Assembly (NCBI GenBank): GCA_017483735.1
Contig: JAFUVF010000044.1
Location: forward strand, 1-64,000
Direction of reading: 5' to 3'
DNA from: Lachnospiraceae bacterium
GTDB lineage: Bacteria > Bacillota > Clostridia > Lachnospirales > Lachnospiraceae
Length of the DNA: 64,000 nt
Shown one piece after another: positions 28,135-36,373 of this stretch. The position numbers were made by a program, and so were the translations under genes. Under the pieces are notes generated by a model, which saw only the letters and a list, made by a program, of their open reading frames with translations, was not told where the DNA came from and made no database searches. Within the stretch, counting starts at the first letter, position 1; the number at the start of each line of letters is the position of its first letter.

Positions 28135-28686
28135 ATGGCAGTTTCGTTGCGAAGACTTTCTGAGGCGGATCTTTTAAACGTAATGCAATGGCGCATGATG
28201 CCCGAGGTCACAAAATATATGAATACTGACCCTGTGCTTACCATAGAGGGACAGAGGGAATGGTTTAAGCGTATCGAGAATGACAAAGACAAGGCGTATT
28301 GGATAATCTCAGTAAACGGGGAGGATGCCGGAGTTATAAATCTGACGGAGCTTACGGATGACAGCGGAGTGAGTGGATGGGCATATTATATAGGAGAGAA
28401 GCGCCTAAGGGGTATGAAGACAGCACTTTCTCTCGAAATGAGTATGTATGATTATGCGCTTCTTACGCTTTCAAGAAAAAGTATAGTGAGTGATGTATTC
28501 AGCAAAAATACCGGTGTCATTGCACTGCATAAGCTCTGCGGATGCGAGATAATTAAAGAGACAAAGAATGCAGTCACAAAAAACGGAGAGCAGTATGATG
28601 TGACCTATATGGAGATGACTGCCGAAAGATGGCAAAGCACAAGGGAAGGCAAAAGCTATGAGCATATAGCTTTTCCCAATGATTAA
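28135..28686 (+). CDS. GNAT-family N-acyltransferase, PseH-like
   Basis: 183 residues, GNAT fold. WRMMPEVTKYMNTDPV near the N-terminus, YWIISVNGEDAGVINLTEL in the middle and SKNTGVIALHKLCGCEIIKE toward the C-terminus follow PseH. PseH acetylates the 4-amino group of the UDP-linked pseudaminic acid precursor. The usual R/QxxGxG/A acyl-CoA loop is poorly conserved here (EKRLRGMKTAL). With the ACP three bases upstream, the enzyme may take its acyl group from ACP rather than CoA. An acceptor other than the Pse precursor, such as dTDP-Fuc4N made by the WecE-like enzyme, is possible. Confidence 0.78.
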   Translation: MAVSLRRLSEADLLNVMQWRMMPEVTKYMNTDPVLTIEGQREWFKRIENDKDKAYWIISVNGEDAGVINLTELTDDSGVSGWAYYIGEKRLRGMKTALSLEMSMYDYALLTLSRKSIVSDVFSKNTGVIALHKLCGCEIIKETKNAVTKNGEQYDVTYMEMTAERWQSTREGKSYEHIAFPND

Positions 28687-28726
28687 CGAAAGTTAAAAAT
28701 TATTTATCAAATTTAAGAGGAAAAAT

Positions 28727-29788
28727 ATGAATAAAGAGATTAAAATCGAAGACAAGATAATTGGCAAAGCATCTCCCGCCTTTGTGATTGCAGAGCTTTC
28801 CGCCAATCACAATATGGACTACGACAGAGCTGTGGAAATAATGAAAAGGGCAAAGGATGCAGGTGCAGATGCTATTAAAATACAGACCTATACGGCGGAT
28901 ACCATAACTCTTGACTGCGATGATGAGATGTTCAGGATTACGCAGGGGACGCTGTGGGACGGAATGACGCTCCATAAGCTTTACGAAAGTGCATACACTC
29001 CCTGGGAGTGGCAGGGAAGGCTTAAGGAAGAGGCAAAGAAGCTGGGACTTATTTTTTTCTCATCGCCGTTTGATTTCAGCAGTGTGGATTTTCTGGAAAA
29101 GCTTAATGTGCCGGCATACAAGATTGCTTCCTTTGAGATAACCGATATTCCTTTGATAAGAAAGATTGCAAGGCTTAAGAAGCCTATGATTATTTCCACA
29201 GGAATTGCCTATATACAGGATATAGAGCTTGCCTTAAGAACCTGCAGGGAGGAGGGAAACGAGGATGTGATTTTGTTAAAGTGCACCTCGTCATATCCGG
29301 CTCCCTATGAGGATATCAATCTTCGGACTATTCCGGCATATATGGAGACCTTTGACTGCATAGCGGGATTGTCAGACCATACCATGGGAAGCAGTATTCC
29401 GGGCGCAGCCGTGGCATTGGGGGCAAAGGTTGTGGAAAAGCATCTGACACTCAGACGTGCCGATGGAGGGCCGGATTCCGCATTCTCAATGGAGCCCGAG
29501 GAATTTAAGGAGATGGTTACCAATATCCGCAATGTGGAAAAGGCACTGGGGAGAGTTACATATGACCTTACGGACAAGCAGAAGGCGGAGAGAGAGCACA
29601 GACGCTCACTTTTTATCGCCAAGGATATGAAGGCGGGGGATGTATTTACCGAAGAGAATGTGAGGTCGGTGCGCCCGGGGTACGGCTTGCATACGAGATA
29701 TTACGAGGATGTTCTGGGGAAGTGCATTAAAGCTGATGCAAAGCTCGGCACACCTCTCAGGGTGGAAATGATAGATTTTGGAGAATAG
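28727..29788 (+). CDS. pseI: Nonulosonate synthase, PseI/NeuB family
   Basis: 353 residues. It condenses phosphoenolpyruvate with a six-carbon amino sugar to give a nine-carbon nonulosonic acid. The TIM barrel contains IAELSANHNMDYDRAVEIM, DAIKIQTYTADT, LKCTSSYPAPYEDINL and GLSDHTMG. The C-terminal SAF (antifreeze-like) domain spans residues ~290-350 (HRRSLFIAKDMKAGDVFTEE). ANHNMD with TYTADT fits PseI more than NeuB. AGAGG precedes the ATG after a 40-base gap. Confidence 0.9.
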   Translation: MNKEIKIEDKIIGKASPAFVIAELSANHNMDYDRAVEIMKRAKDAGADAIKIQTYTADTITLDCDDEMFRITQGTLWDGMTLHKLYESAYTPWEWQGRLKEEAKKLGLIFFSSPFDFSSVDFLEKLNVPAYKIASFEITDIPLIRKIARLKKPMIISTGIAYIQDIELALRTCREEGNEDVILLKCTSSYPAPYEDINLRTIPAYMETFDCIAGLSDHTMGSSIPGAAVALGAKVVEKHLTLRRADGGPDSAFSMEPEEFKEMVTNIRNVEKALGRVTYDLTDKQKAEREHRRSLFIAKDMKAGDVFTEENVRSVRPGYGLHTRYYEDVLGKCIKADAKLGTPLRVEMIDFGE

Positions 29789-29790
29789 AT

Positions 29791-30825
29791 ATGCTTTGGA
29801 TAAGAGCTGACGGCGGAAAGGATGTGGGCGCCGGACACCTTATGAGATGCCTTACCATAAGTAATGCATATGTAAAGCTTGCCGGAAACAGAGGAAAAAC
29901 CTGTTTCATCTGTGCGGATTCCGAATCTGCGCAGATACCCATATCGTCAGGCAGGGATGTAAAGATATTAAATACCGACCTTAAGGATATGGAGTCGGAG
30001 CTTAAGCTCCTTGAAGAGCTGATAGATAAAGACGATACTCTTTTAGTGGACAGCTATTATGTGACGCAACGGTATATGAAGCGCCTGAGTGGTCTCTGCC
30101 ATGTGGTCTATATGGACGATCTGGCGGATGAATGTTACAGGGCGGATGCCGTTATAAATTATAATGCGTATGCAAAGGAGCTGCCCTATGGAGAGTTATA
30201 TAAGGGAACAAAGACGGAATTTCTGCTGGGCGGTGAATATGCGCCGGTAAGAGAGCAGTTTACGGACACCGTATATGTACAGCGGGATGATATCAAAAGG
30301 ATACTTATAACTGCCGGAGGCGGCGATACAGGAGATGTTGCGGAAAGGATTTATGACAGGATATATGAGAAATACGAAGACGGGATTATTGTTGACATAG
30401 TCTCCGGCAGGTATTCGGAGGGAGGCGGACTCAGCAAAAAGGCTCAGACAAGGGATACACTTAATATATGGCATAATGTAAGGGACATGGCAGCACTGAT
30501 GACAAAATGTGATGCGGCCATAACCGCCGGAGGCTCGACGGTATATGAGCTGATGACGCTGGGTGTACCCTTCATATGCTTCTCCTGTGCATATAATCAG
30601 GAGAGAAATACGGAATATATAGGCAGGGAGGGTATCGCATATAATGCCGGTATGTATCACAGGGATCCGAATGCGGTGCTCAAAAGGATAGAAGAATATC
30701 TCGAGGAGCTGATACATAACAGGACGATTAGGGGTGTTATGAGCGCAAATGAAAAAAAGCGCATTGACGGAAAAGGTGCATCCAGAATAGCGGAATATAT
30801 CCTTAAATATGAAAGCAGAACATAA
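29791..30825 (+). CDS. pseG: UDP-sugar hydrolase, PseG-like
   Basis: 344 residues, GT-B-like. PseG removes UDP from the acylated altrosamine derivative before condensation. RADGGKDVGAGHLMRCLTIS at the N-terminus carries the conserved His. DSYYVTQRYMKRL, DDLADECYRADAVINYN, LITAGGGDTGDV and AAITAGGSTVYELMTLGVPF follow the family pattern. It begins two bases after pseI. A LegG-type (legionaminic acid) hydrolase would be larger and different, so this supports the Pse assignment. It overlaps the SGNH hydrolase gene by 17 bases. Confidence 0.85.
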   Translation: MLWIRADGGKDVGAGHLMRCLTISNAYVKLAGNRGKTCFICADSESAQIPISSGRDVKILNTDLKDMESELKLLEELIDKDDTLLVDSYYVTQRYMKRLSGLCHVVYMDDLADECYRADAVINYNAYAKELPYGELYKGTKTEFLLGGEYAPVREQFTDTVYVQRDDIKRILITAGGGDTGDVAERIYDRIYEKYEDGIIVDIVSGRYSEGGGLSKKAQTRDTLNIWHNVRDMAALMTKCDAAITAGGSTVYELMTLGVPFICFSCAYNQERNTEYIGREGIAYNAGMYHRDPNAVLKRIEEYLEELIHNRTIRGVMSANEKKRIDGKGASRIAEYILKYESRT

Positions 30826-31648
30826 AAAAGAATATTTTATATACGTGCCAATTGCTGCGGCGCTTGTGTTGCTGATAGTGTACCTGTCGGGATTTTACGA
30901 GGAAAAGAGCGGATATGTTCCGGATATTGTGTATTTTGGCGACAGCCTTATCGGGGAATGCAGGGATGAAACCTCAGTAACGGCGTTTCTCTCCGAACTT
31001 TTGGGTGCAGATGTTTTCAATGCGGGCTTCGGGGGGACTGGATACGCCTATACCTTTGAGGATGCAAGACCTGCTTATACAAAGGGCGGATATAATATGG
31101 CAGCCCTGTCTGCGTCCATACTTTCCGATGATTACAGAAATGTCAGAGGCGTGCAGATAAAGGAGGGGTCAACGGATTATTTCGCAGAGACTCTGGACGA
31201 GCTGTCAGAGATAGATTTTGAAAGAGTGGACAGCATAATTATGGGACACGGACTTAATGATTACGGCGCCGGTGTTCCGATATATGATAACGGGAATCAT
31301 TACGACACCCACACCTTTGAAGGGGCAATAAGGACCTCTGTGAGAAATATCAGAAAAACGAATCCTGACATAAGGATAATTATGGTAACTCCGGCATATT
31401 GCTGGTTTATTGAGGAAGAATTAACCTGTGAGGAATTCAATGCGGGCTATGGAGTGCTTGAGGATTATGTGGAGTGCGAATACAGGCTGGCGGAGGAGCT
31501 TAATTTTGAGCTGATAGACATATATCATGGGCTGTATGAAACCTCGGAGTATGAGGATTGGATGAAATATACCAATGACGGGCTTCATCCCAATGAATAC
31601 GCTAGAAGACTTATGGCGGAGAGGATTTTCGAGGGTATGGATAAGTAG
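30809..31648 (+). CDS. Membrane-anchored SGNH hydrolase, probable sugar O-acyl esterase or transferase
   Basis: 279 residues. One N-terminal helix (residues ~9-28) places the domain outside the cell. All SGNH blocks are present: FGDSLIG (Ser46), NAGFGG, GHGLND and NDGLHPN with Asp257 and His260. It follows pseG with a 17-base overlap, so it may act on O-acyl groups of the nonulosonate or of the finished glycan. A related but degenerate protein is encoded at 41700-42680. Esterase and transferase cannot be told apart by sequence. Confidence 0.78.
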   Translation: MKAEHKKEYFIYVPIAAALVLLIVYLSGFYEEKSGYVPDIVYFGDSLIGECRDETSVTAFLSELLGADVFNAGFGGTGYAYTFEDARPAYTKGGYNMAALSASILSDDYRNVRGVQIKEGSTDYFAETLDELSEIDFERVDSIIMGHGLNDYGAGVPIYDNGNHYDTHTFEGAIRTSVRNIRKTNPDIRIIMVTPAYCWFIEEELTCEEFNAGYGVLEDYVECEYRLAEELNFELIDIYHGLYETSEYEDWMKYTNDGLHPNEYARRLMAERIFEGMDK

Positions 31649-31659
31649 TCACTTTAACT

Positions 31660-33186
31660 ATGGAAAAGCTTTTTACAACGGAAAGAAAAAAGATATTTTT
31701 ATATGTCTTTATTATAGGTCTGATCGTACACATACCCGCCATGGTTTCGGATATACCGAATCATGACGGCCTTTCAAGTATGTATTTTGACCAGAATATG
31801 ATAACCTCTGGGCGGTGGTTTTTGACCATAGCCTGTGGATTTTCGTCCTATTTTACCCTTCCCTGGATAATAGGTCTGATAGGGGTATTCTTTGTATCGC
31901 TTTCGGCGGTGGTGCTTTTGGAGATACTTGAAGCGGACATGACAACGGCGGTATTGTCCGGAGGCATTCTCATAACCTTTCCGGCTCTTGCATCCACCTT
32001 TGCCTATGTCTATACGCTGGACGGATATATGATGGGACTCTTTCTTGCGGTGCTTGCGGTATATCTTACGAAAAAATATGCCAGAGGCTTCATACCGGGA
32101 GGACTGTGTCTTGCCTTCAGTATGGGAATATATCAGTCATATCTTCCGTTTGCCATAATCCTCTCTACCTATCTGGTAATTCTTTTGTGCATTGAGGAGG
32201 AAGAATTTAAGGAGCTTGTGGGAAAGGCGCTTCGGTATGCATACATGGGGCTTATGGGAATCCTTGAATACTATGTAATACTGAGGCTGCTCCTTGCGCT
32301 TCAGGGAAAGCAGCTTGCGGGTTACCAGGGGATTGACAGTCTGGATGCGGCAGGGGGCTTGCAGGGAAATGTGCCTGATATGGTCAGAAGGCTATATGCG
32401 GATTTTGCGACCTTTGTGATAAGAGGAAAAATATTATTCGGGAATCCTTATTCCGCCACAGCCTTTGTCCTTCTGATACTTGCTTTTGCGGCAATATTTT
32501 TAAAGGTAATGAATGACAGGGGCGTATTCAAAAGACCCTTTAATATCATAAGCATATTGGTGCTTGCGCTTTTTCTACCGATAGGGACGAATGTGATTTT
32601 GCTAATATCTCCTGATGTCAACTATCATCTGTTGATGAGATACCAGTATGCGCTTTATCCCATACTTATATTTGCCTTTGTGAGAAAATATTCGGAGGGG
32701 AGCCATGGATTATGGCGATATGTCAGGGAAGGTGCGGTCTTTGCCGTGGCGGTAATGCTTTTTGTTAATGGGATAAATGACAATATAGGGTATTCGAATC
32801 TGAACAAGAGATATGAAAAGACCTACGGATATTGTTTGCGGCTCCTTGACAGGATAGAGCAGGCAGACGGCTATTATCCGGGAGTTCCTATAGCCATCGT
32901 GGGTGTGGTTGGATATGTGCCGTATCCGGAAACCGATATTACCGGAAGCGTTACACAGACTATGACAGGGCTTTCGGGCGACCAGCTTTTGTATACTGCG
33001 GCGAACTATCAGGAGTTTATGAAAAACTATCTCGGAGCAACCCTTAATTTTCTGACACCGGAGGAGATGGCTGATATTTATTATTCCGAGGAGTATATTG
33101 CAATGGAGAGCTTTCCGGGTAAAAGCAGCGTAAAGATGATAGACGGAGTGCTCTGTGTAAAGACGGAGAATGTAGGAAGGGATTAG
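31660..33186 (+). CDS. GtrII-like (Glucos_trans_II) membrane glycosyltransferase
   Basis: 508 residues with about ten membrane helices. After helix 1 come PNHDGLSSMYFDQNMITSGR and the SGRWFLTIACG of the Glucos_trans_II family; LDGYMMGLFLAVLAVYL follows. A C-terminal soluble part of ~110 residues is present. The next gene encodes a GtrB-like dolichol-phosphate-mannose-synthase-type enzyme, and the two would form the usual donor-maker/transferase pair for side-chain glucosylation. No flippase GtrA-like gene is adjacent. No ribosome site is clear before the ATG. Confidence 0.72.
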   Translation: MEKLFTTERKKIFLYVFIIGLIVHIPAMVSDIPNHDGLSSMYFDQNMITSGRWFLTIACGFSSYFTLPWIIGLIGVFFVSLSAVVLLEILEADMTTAVLSGGILITFPALASTFAYVYTLDGYMMGLFLAVLAVYLTKKYARGFIPGGLCLAFSMGIYQSYLPFAIILSTYLVILLCIEEEEFKELVGKALRYAYMGLMGILEYYVILRLLLALQGKQLAGYQGIDSLDAAGGLQGNVPDMVRRLYADFATFVIRGKILFGNPYSATAFVLLILAFAAIFLKVMNDRGVFKRPFNIISILVLALFLPIGTNVILLISPDVNYHLLMRYQYALYPILIFAFVRKYSEGSHGLWRYVREGAVFAVAVMLFVNGINDNIGYSNLNKRYEKTYGYCLRLLDRIEQADGYYPGVPIAIVGVVGYVPYPETDITGSVTQTMTGLSGDQLLYTAANYQEFMKNYLGATLNFLTPEEMADIYYSEEYIAMESFPGKSSVKMIDGVLCVKTENVGRD

Positions 33187-33189
33187 CGT

Positions 33190-34137
33190 ATGTCAATGTT
33201 GTCGGTGGTAATTCCGTCATACAATGAAAGGGATAATATCAAAGAGACCATAAGCGTACTGGCGGATGTCCTTTCAAAGGCGGATATAGAGTACGAGCTT
33301 ATATTCGTAAGCGACGGGTCGGATGACGGAACCTTTGACGTGATACGTGATGCGGCTGCAAAGGACGGACGCATAAAGGGACTGGAATTTTCGAGAAATT
33401 TCGGCAAGGAGGCCGGGATTTTTGCAGGACTTTCGGCGGCAGGAGGAGATGCTGTCATAGTTATGGATTGTGATCTGCAGCATCCGCCCGAGGTAATACC
33501 CGAAATGTGGAAGGAATGGCAAAACGGCGCCATGGTAGTGGAGGGGATAAAGACGGACAGGGGAAAGGAAAGTGTGCTGCACAGGCTTTTCGCCGGATTG
33601 TTCTACAAGCTAATGAGTGCGCTTATCGGGATGGATATGAGTGCATCCTCCGATTTCAAGCTGTTGGACAAAAGGGTTGCGGAGGTGCTGCTTGAGCTCC
33701 CCGAGAGAAATACCTTTTTCAGGGCATTGAGCTTCTGGGTTGGATTTGAAACAAAAAAAGTGTATTATGAGGTTGCGGACAGAAAACACGGGAAGAGTAA
33801 ATGGTCCTACAGGGGACTTGTGAGCTACGCAATAAGAAATGCCACCTCCTTCAGCACGCTGCCCCTGCAGGCAGTTACCTATATCGGCACGATAACAATA
33901 ATCCTTAGTGTAATACTGGGTATACAGACTTTGGCAAGGTATCTGTCCGGAAATGCTGCAACGGGATTTACCACGGTAATACTTCTGATTCTTCTGGTGG
34001 GGGGCTTGCTGATGGTCAGTCTCGGGATTATAGGACACTATCTTGCAAGGATATATGAGGAAGTAAAGGGAAGACCGCGGTATATAATAAGCAAGACTGT
34101 TGGAGATGTACCGGAAATAAAATTTATAAGGAGATAA
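33190..34137 (+). CDS. Polyprenyl-phosphate glycosyltransferase, GtrB/DPM1-like
   Basis: 315 residues. It makes undecaprenyl-phosphate-linked monosaccharide from a nucleotide sugar on the inner face of the membrane. N-terminal GT2 domain: LSVVIPSYNERDNI, SDGSDDGT, FSRNFGKEAG, and the metal/acceptor motif VIVMDCDLQHPPE. Two C-terminal helices (residues ~230-290) match GtrB/ArnC. RKHGKSKWSYRGLVSYAI is the typical amphipathic stretch. The product is the likely donor for the GtrII-like enzyme encoded four bases upstream. Confidence 0.88.
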   Translation: MSMLSVVIPSYNERDNIKETISVLADVLSKADIEYELIFVSDGSDDGTFDVIRDAAAKDGRIKGLEFSRNFGKEAGIFAGLSAAGGDAVIVMDCDLQHPPEVIPEMWKEWQNGAMVVEGIKTDRGKESVLHRLFAGLFYKLMSALIGMDMSASSDFKLLDKRVAEVLLELPERNTFFRALSFWVGFETKKVYYEVADRKHGKSKWSYRGLVSYAIRNATSFSTLPLQAVTYIGTITIILSVILGIQTLARYLSGNAATGFTTVILLILLVGGLLMVSLGIIGHYLARIYEEVKGRPRYIISKTVGDVPEIKFIRR

Positions 34138-34141
34138 AAGC

Positions 34142-35269
34142 ATGATCAATTTCAATGTACCGCCCTATATGGAGCCCGCAAAGGATTATATCGCCGAATG
34201 TGTACAGAATCAGAAGATATGTGGGGACGGACCGTACACAAAAAAATGCAATGAATGGTTCGAAAAAAAGACAGGCACGGCAAAATGCCTTATGACGACC
34301 TCATGCACTCATGCTACTGAACTGGCTGCGCTTCTTTCGGATATAAAGGAGGGAGATGAGGTTATACTTCCTTCGTATACATTTGTTTCCACCGCAAATG
34401 CATTTGTGCTGCGGGGAGCAAGGGTTGTTTTCGTGGATATCAGACCGGATACCATGAACATAGATGAGAAGCTTATAGAGGGTGCGATAACAGAGAGAAC
34501 AAAAGCAATCGTTCCGGTGCACTATGCCGGCGTTTCCTGTGAGATGGATACGATAATGGATATAGCAAGGCATCACGGTCTCACGGTAATAGAGGATGCT
34601 GCGCAGGGCGTAATGTCTGAGTACAAGGGGCAGGCATTGGGAAGCATAGGCGATTATGGCTGCTACAGCTTCCATGAGACCAAAAATTACAGCATGGGCG
34701 AGGGGGGAGCCCTTCTAATAAAGGATAAAGAAAAAGCTGAGGAAGCCGAGATCATAAGGGAGAAGGGCACTAACCGCTCCAAATTCTACAGAGGGCAGAT
34801 CGACAAGTACACCTGGGTAAATTTCGGTTCATCCTATCTGCCCAGCGATATGAATGCCGCATATCTGTATGCACAGCTTGAGAAAGCGGAAATGATAAAC
34901 GATTTCAGACTCTCGAGATGGGCGCAGTATTATGAACTGCTGACATCGTTAAGAAATGATGAGAGGATAGAGCTGCCTACTGTTCCTAAGGGATGCAGGC
35001 ATAATGCGCATATGTTCTATATTAAGACTGCGGATATAGAGGAGAGGAGCGCACTAATAGCCCATCTTAAGGACAATGGAATAATGGCGGTATTTCATTA
35101 TATTCCGCTGCATACCTCCCCCGCAGGTAAGAGGTTCGGGAGCTTCCACGGTGCGGATGTATACACTACGAAGGAGAGCGAGAGGCTTTTACGACTTCCA
35201 ATGTACTATGGACTGGAAGAGGAGCAGGTTGCATACATATGTGACAAAGTGAAGGAATTCTATAAGTGA
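34142..35269 (+). CDS. wecE: dTDP-4-amino-4,6-dideoxygalactose transaminase
   Basis: 375 residues, PLP aminotransferase of the DegT/DnrJ/EryC1 family. It is very close to enterobacterial RffA/WecE from end to end (CGDGPYTKKCNEWFE, SYTFVSTANAFVLRGA, VPVHYAGVSCEMDTIM, EDAAQGVMS, EKGTNRSKFYRGQ). The PLP lysine is Lys181 in SFHETKNY. It converts dTDP-4-keto-6-deoxyglucose, from RmlA and RmlB in this window, to dTDP-Fuc4N. The closeness to a proteobacterial enzyme suggests transfer. Start follows AAGGAG. It ends in a GTGA overlap with the next gene. Confidence 0.9.
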   Translation: MINFNVPPYMEPAKDYIAECVQNQKICGDGPYTKKCNEWFEKKTGTAKCLMTTSCTHATELAALLSDIKEGDEVILPSYTFVSTANAFVLRGARVVFVDIRPDTMNIDEKLIEGAITERTKAIVPVHYAGVSCEMDTIMDIARHHGLTVIEDAAQGVMSEYKGQALGSIGDYGCYSFHETKNYSMGEGGALLIKDKEKAEEAEIIREKGTNRSKFYRGQIDKYTWVNFGSSYLPSDMNAAYLYAQLEKAEMINDFRLSRWAQYYELLTSLRNDERIELPTVPKGCRHNAHMFYIKTADIEERSALIAHLKDNGIMAVFHYIPLHTSPAGKRFGSFHGADVYTTKESERLLRLPMYYGLEEEQVAYICDKVKEFYK

Positions 35270-36351
35270 AGAGGATAAAAGGATTTCTGTATGTCTTTTT
35301 TATCATGGCGTACAGCCTGCAGATAGCGCTGGGAATGCTGTGGGCGGCCTTTGAGACTGTAAAAACAAGGAATATTGCAGCCCTGATAGTCTTTATTGCG
35401 GCGGCAGCTTTTGTATGTCTGGTGTTTTACGGAATATTTCCGACGGTAAGGGAATCGGTATTTGCTGCGCTTTCCCTGCTAACAATGCCTATGATCATAC
35501 ATATATTCTGGTGGGACGAAGAATCTGTACGGAGTATTTTCTATCCGGGGGTAATGCTTCTGTTTCTGTTTATCCTCTGGATTTTTTATATGGGTAAACG
35601 GAGGCTTTTTGCGGGTACGATAGCTGCAATAATTGTTTTAAGTCTTTTGACGGCAGCTGCTTCCGGGATTTCCGCTACGGATATTGAGCGCAGAATACGG
35701 CAGAGCATCTTTGCGAGAATAGCTTATATAAAGCTGGATGAGTCCGTGGAGGAAACCTTTGGGAACAAGGAATGGCTTGAAAATACGGAATACAAAGAAT
35801 ATGTGTATTTCGCAACAAAGAGAGTGGTGTATGCGGATGAATTGAAGCCGGAGTTTTGTAGTGATCTTGAGGAGAAATTCGGGACAGGCGTGGCGGATAA
35901 GGTCTATGATACCATAGAGAGAGAGGCAATATCACAGAGACTGCCAAGGATTGTCAAGGAAACACTTTGGGATGTAACGGGGTATCTGATTTCCCCTCCG
36001 GTTGTGTTAAAGCAGTCCGGGAATTTCGGATACGAGAACCTGTCCGGCAGAAATTATGACAGAATGCGGAGAAACAGCCCGCTTTTGGCGAAGCGATATT
36101 ATTTTTACGGGATATATCTGTTTCTGATTTCGGGTGCGACAGCCCTTTGTTATTCTGTCATAGATGTGTTCTCTGGCAAAAAGCCATTGAGGGACAGCCG
36201 TATGATATTGTTTCCGGTTTTTTTGTCGACGGTATTAGCTGTTGCGCTGTCTCTGCGCGGAGCCGGGCTCTTTGACTACAGGCTGAGCCTTGGCATTCTG
36301 GCGGCGGAAATGATTTTTATATTATCCTGTCTGATCCGTAAGACAGAATAA
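35266..36351 (+). CDS. Unrecognised membrane protein with a large extracytoplasmic domain
   Basis: 361 residues. I do not recognise the family. Four hydrophobic helices fill residues ~1-130, followed by a soluble, charged segment of ~150 residues (IERRIRQSIFARIAYIKLDE onward), then three C-terminal helices. The start is a GTG that overlaps the wecE stop (GTGA), so it is coupled to the aminotransferase. No glycosyltransferase-type acidic motif follows the first helix. A structural or chain-length role in the cluster is only a guess. Confidence 0.7.
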   Translation: MKRIKGFLYVFFIMAYSLQIALGMLWAAFETVKTRNIAALIVFIAAAAFVCLVFYGIFPTVRESVFAALSLLTMPMIIHIFWWDEESVRSIFYPGVMLLFLFILWIFYMGKRRLFAGTIAAIIVLSLLTAAASGISATDIERRIRQSIFARIAYIKLDESVEETFGNKEWLENTEYKEYVYFATKRVVYADELKPEFCSDLEEKFGTGVADKVYDTIEREAISQRLPRIVKETLWDVTGYLISPPVVLKQSGNFGYENLSGRNYDRMRRNSPLLAKRYYFYGIYLFLISGATALCYSVIDVFSGKKPLRDSRMILFPVFLSTVLAVALSLRGAGLFDYRLSLGILAAEMIFILSCLIRKTE

Positions 36352-36373
36352 TTTTAGCACCAGGATTTTAATT

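Noticed and set aside
28135..28686. GNAT as a ribosomal-protein or antibiotic acetyltransferase
   Set aside because: The sequence pattern and its place between ACP and PseI fit the PseH group better.
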